Source: Sedimentibacter sp. MB35-C1
GTDB taxonomy: Bacteria; Bacillota; Clostridia; Tissierellales; Sedimentibacteraceae
Assembly (NCBI RefSeq): GCF_030913635.1
Contig: NZ_CP133188.1
Span: 2,294,001 to 2,358,000 of the forward strand
Direction: 5' to 3'
DNA: 64,000 nt
Shown in pieces: positions 61,292-64,000 of this stretch. The stretch's first letter is position 1, and each line of letters starts with the position of its first letter. The notes beneath the pieces were generated by a model that was given only the letters and a program-made list of their open reading frames with translations, had not been told where the DNA came from and ran no database searches. Made by a program: the position numbers and the translations under genes.

Positions 61292-62719
61292 TTATTCTTC
61301 TACGCTTACTTCGCCTATAACTGTGTCTGGATCATCTGCTAATTTGTATACAAACACGCCTAAGAATCCAAATATAATAACTACGATTGGCATCATATAA
61401 TTAAATACTGCATAAGGAGCATATTCTACTGCAGAAACCCCTAATACACTATACAGGAATGCAGCGCATGTATTCCATGGTATAAGTGATGAAGTGACAG
61501 TTCCGCCGCCTTCCAGTGTACTTGAAAGCATTTTAGGATGAAGTCCTTTTTTCATATAAGCCTGATGGTACATTCTGCCCGGTAAAACTACTGAAATATA
61601 TTGCTCAGGCATAGTTGCATTGGAACCTATGCAGGTTAATACTGTTGTTGCAATTAGTCCGCCTGTTGATTTAACCTTTTCTAATATTTTATTAACGATA
61701 ACTTCCAACTGGTTGGTTTTTTCCATTATTCCGCCGAACATCATAGCTATTATGGTAAGAGAAATAGAATACATCATTCCGCTTAATCCTCCGGCAGTAA
61801 GAAGTTCATCAATTATTTCAACACCTGTTTCTGAAGTAAACCCATCGTAAGCTGCAGTTAAAATTGCACCAAAGTCTGCTCCTTGGAATATAACTCCTTC
61901 AATTCCCCCTATAATAATACCGATTACTATACCCGGAATTGCCGGCAATTTAAATGCCATTGCAAGGATAACCGCAAGAGGAGGAAGTAAAAGCAGCGGT
62001 GAAATGTTAAAGCTTGATGATAAACCGTCACGTATTGCTGTTATGGACGTAACATCTGAAGATGTACCAGAATATTGAAATCCTAAAATCAAAAATGTTA
62101 CAAGAGCAATTACATATGCTGTTACAGTTGTGGGAAGCATTGCCTTTACGTGAGTAAATACGTCAGTTCCTGAAACTGCAGGAGCAAGGTTTGTAGTATC
62201 TGACAGTGGTGACATTTTGTCGCCGAAATATGCTCCGGAAATTATTGCTCCGGCAGCTACGGGAGCAGGTATTCCCAATCCCTTTGATATTCCCATCAGT
62301 GCTATTCCTATAGTGCCTGCTGTACCCCAGCTTGTACCTGTTGCCAGTGATGTAATTGAACATATAATAACAGTGGCAACCAGGAAAATGCTCGGTTTTA
62401 AAATGGCAAGCCCGTAATAAATCATGCTTGGAACAACACCTGCTAACAACCATGTACCTATAAGAACGCCTATGATGGCCAGTATAATTATGGCTTGCAG
62501 AGCTTTATAAATACCGTCAAACATTGACTTTTCAATTTCATTCCATGAATAGCCCAATCTGAATGCTATTAATACAGAAAACAAAGTTCCTATCAACATT
62601 GGGATGTGGGGATTAGCTTCGTATTTAGCTATGCCTATTCCCATTACAATAATTAAAAATCCAAAAGAAAGCAAAGCTTCCCATAAGTAAGGTTTTCTTA
62701 CAACCTTTTCTTGTTTCAT
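61292..62719 (-). CDS. nhaC: Na+/H+ antiporter of the NhaC family
   Basis: A 475-residue protein with about 11-12 hydrophobic segments. NhaC-type motifs are seen in SLATGTSWGTAGTIGIALMG, GAIISGAYFGDKMSPLSDTTNLAPAVSG and GSNATMPEQYISVVLPGRM. Family members exchange Na+ for H+ or couple Na+ to other substrates (malate/lactate, amino acids), so the real substrate is open. The start follows TTGGAGGT. A sigma-54 promoter lies 47 bases upstream and a sigma-54 activator gene precedes it. Confidence 0.92.
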   Translation of the reverse strand: MKQEKVVRKPYLWEALLSFGFLIIVMGIGIAKYEANPHIPMLIGTLFSVLIAFRLGYSWNEIEKSMFDGIYKALQAIIILAIIGVLIGTWLLAGVVPSMIYYGLAILKPSIFLVATVIICSITSLATGTSWGTAGTIGIALMGISKGLGIPAPVAAGAIISGAYFGDKMSPLSDTTNLAPAVSGTDVFTHVKAMLPTTVTAYVIALVTFLILGFQYSGTSSDVTSITAIRDGLSSSFNISPLLLLPPLAVILAMAFKLPAIPGIVIGIIIGGIEGVIFQGADFGAILTAAYDGFTSETGVEIIDELLTAGGLSGMMYSISLTIIAMMFGGIMEKTNQLEVIVNKILEKVKSTGGLIATTVLTCIGSNATMPEQYISVVLPGRMYHQAYMKKGLHPKMLSSTLEGGGTVTSSLIPWNTCAAFLYSVLGVSAVEYAPYAVFNYMMPIVVIIFGFLGVFVYKLADDPDTVIGEVSVEE

Positions 62720-62765
62720 TAATATACCTCCAAGTATTTAATAAATTATTTCACATATAACATTC

Positions 62766-62781
62766 AGCAATTACCATGCCA
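62766..62781 (-). promoter_or_regulatory. Sigma-54 (-24/-12) promoter of nhaC
   Basis: On the minus strand TGGCATGGTAATTGCT matches the consensus TGGCAC-N5-TTGC in all invariant positions (GG and GC, correct spacing). The gene next door encodes a sigma-54 activator. Confidence 0.85.
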
Positions 62782-62839
62782 GTTTTAGACAAAATTCGCT
62801 AAGTTAACGTATACCCGACTTGTAGCAACGCTTTCATAA

Positions 62840-62883
62840 AATTAAAATAACTTGAAATATTTAAAAAAATATTTCAAGTTATT
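62840..62883 (-). terminator. Terminator of the sigma-54 activator gene
   Basis: A 17-bp perfect stem (62846-62862 with 62867-62883; core ACTTGAAATATTT) over AAAA, followed on the minus strand by TTTTAATTTT. Confidence 0.85.
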
Positions 62884-62931
62884 AATTTGGGCAATTTTTT
62901 TCCATGCGAGTGAAATTTTTTGCCTACTTTA

Positions 62932-64000
62932 TTATTTTAGGCCGTATTCTGCAATTTTATTAAAAAGTTGTCTTCTGCTTATGTCCATCATTTCTGCTGC
63001 CTTAGTTATATTACCGTTGCACTTTTCAAGAATGTACTTAATATACTTAGTTTCTGCAATTTGTCTTACATCTTTCAGTGTCTTTACTTCGAGGTTTTCA
63101 TCTCGAAAAATTCTTAAATCAGGAAGGTCAGCTTTTCTGATAGTACCGTTTTCGCTTAATACAACAAGTCTTTCAATAATGTTTTTCAATTCTCTTATGT
63201 TTCCGGGAAAATCGTAAATAATTAATGATTCTATTAAACCATCTTCTATTCTACTTATTTTCTTTTTCATTTCTTTTTGTGCTTGATTAAGAAAAAAACG
63301 AATTAATTCAGGTATATCCTCTTTTCTTTCTCTAAGAGGAGGCACCTCTATGGTAATAGTATTTATACGGTAAAATAAATCTTCACGAAATTTACCGTCC
63401 TTGATTTCTTCGGACAGCTTTTTATTTGTCGCACTTACGAGGCGAATATCTGCATAAATACTTTTGTTGCTTCCTATTCGTTCAAATGTCCTGCTTTCCA
63501 AGACTCTTAAAAGCTTTACTTGTGTATTCAGCGAAAGTTCTCCTATTTCATCCAGGAAAAGAGTACCGTTATCGGCTTCCTCAAATCTTCCCACACGTTT
63601 TTCTATTGCTCCTGTGAAGGCGCCTTTTTCATGTCCAAATAATTCTGATTCCAAAACACCTTCTGAAAAAACTTGACAGTTTACAGCAATAAAATTTTCA
63701 TTCTTTCTTCCGCTCGTCTGATGTATATACTTAGCAATAACTTCTTTTCCCGTTCCGGACTCTCCAAGTATAAGAATGTTGGAATTGCTTGCAGCAGCTT
63801 TCTCTGCTATTTTAAGCATGTTCTTAAATTTAGCATTATTGGAATCAATTAGATAATCAAAATTATTAAGTTTCGCGCGTATTGCCCTATTGCTGTTTTC
63901 CAGAGTTTTAATTTTTACGAGCTTCTCTATTTCTTTGAGTATTACTTCGGGGTCACTTCCTTTTATGAAATAGCTGAATGCTCCAAGTTTCATGGCGTTT
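62932..64000 (-). CDS. Sigma-54-dependent enhancer-binding regulator (start outside window)
   Basis: The visible 355 residues begin with NAMKLGAFSYFIKGSDPEVIL, the end of a receiver domain, so this is probably an NtrC-type response regulator whose N-terminus lies beyond base 64000. The AAA+ domain is complete: Walker A GESGTGKE, the sigma-54-contact loop GAFTGA, GTLFLDEIGEL, and the C-terminal Fis helix-turn-helix (NITKAAEMMDISRRQLFNKI). It precedes nhaC and its sigma-54 promoter, and is its most likely activator. Confidence 0.94.
   Translation of the reverse strand, partial: NAMKLGAFSYFIKGSDPEVILKEIEKLVKIKTLENSNRAIRAKLNNFDYLIDSNNAKFKNMLKIAEKAAASNSNILILGESGTGKEVIAKYIHQTSGRKNENFIAVNCQVFSEGVLESELFGHEKGAFTGAIEKRVGRFEEADNGTLFLDEIGELSLNTQVKLLRVLESRTFERIGSNKSIYADIRLVSATNKKLSEEIKDGKFREDLFYRINTITIEVPPLRERKEDIPELIRFFLNQAQKEMKKKISRIEDGLIESLIIYDFPGNIRELKNIIERLVVLSENGTIRKADLPDLRIFRDENLEVKTLKDVRQIAETKYIKYILEKCNGNITKAAEMMDISRRQLFNKIAEYGLK

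Noticed and set aside
62782-62830. Upstream activator binding dyads for the sigma-54 regulator
   Set aside because: Only short, AT-rich partial dyads (around GTTAACGTATAC) are visible; not enough to name a site.
1-64000. tRNA, rRNA, tmRNA, CRISPR and insertion sequences
   Set aside because: Gaps between genes were read for cloverleaf ends, direct repeats with spacers, and transposase motifs; none was found.

Overview
The window is chromosomal DNA of a low-GC, endospore-lineage anaerobic Firmicute (Clostridia/Tissierellia type). Evidence for this is the very AT-rich codon use, strong GGAGG ribosome sites, TTGACA-N17-TATAAT promoters, GAAC-N4-GTTC LexA boxes, 7-1-7 Fur boxes, a Bacillus-like housekeeping gene order, and several oxygen-sensitive ASKHA/iron-sulfur systems typical of amino-acid-fermenting anaerobes. 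A Sedimentibacter-like genome is a guess from gene content only. No rRNA, tRNA, insertion sequence, prophage or CRISPR array was found.

Positions 1-15300 (+) are a conserved core: infB (5' end outside the window), rbfA, nrnA-like DHH phosphatase, truB, ribF-like, rpsO, pnp, a YlxY/PdaB-like polysaccharide deacetylase, an M16 peptidase, dut, YlmC/YmxH, TepA-like ClpP-family protein, spoIIIE/ftsK, rimO and pgsA. The RibF homologue keeps the FAD-synthetase domain but its riboflavin-kinase half is shortened and degenerate. A 41-residue membrane-peptide gene with its own promoter precedes the M16 peptidase.

Positions 15500-28100 (+): between pgsA and recA, where cinA usually sits, there is an unusual operon of two membrane proteins (DUF5058-like plus partner), an M20 amidohydrolase and a PucR-type regulator whose 5' end looks frameshifted. 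Then come recA (with LexA box), rny, purB, a flavodoxin-like oxidoreductase, a gamma-glutamyltranspeptidase-like protein and an SDR dehydrogenase.

Positions 28300-42000 are accessory: a coiled-coil protein of unknown function; an MBOAT/DHHW pair for exopolymer O-acylation; an operon with a 2-hydroxyacyl-CoA-dehydratase-type activase, an HgdB-like protein, a double-cubane-cluster reductase and a DUF3343 protein; a stand-alone beta-domain protein; a soluble CZB-type chemoreceptor (-); small proteins and an ankyrin lipoprotein; a 1.15-kb nearly gene-free stretch with a striking palindromic motif; and an orphan RACo-like corrinoid activator.

Positions 42000-58200: a Xer recombinase, the divergent SOS pair yneA/lexA, a long minus-strand operon miaB-mutS-mutL-miaA-hfq-ynbB, the Fur-controlled feoA-feoA-feoB operon, a YmaF-like His/Cys protein and prfC. 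Positions 58200-64000 (-): a sigma-54 enhancer-binding regulator (cut by the window end), an NhaC antiporter with a clear -24/-12 promoter, an intergenic hairpin, and three overlapping genes for a dehydratase-like system (COG3580-type, COG3581-type, activase). The window therefore holds three separate ASKHA ATP-dependent reductive activators. The least described parts are the DUF5058/M20/PucR operon, the two dehydratase-like clusters with their control elements, and the repeated TTTTGCGACAT motif upstream of the RACo gene.
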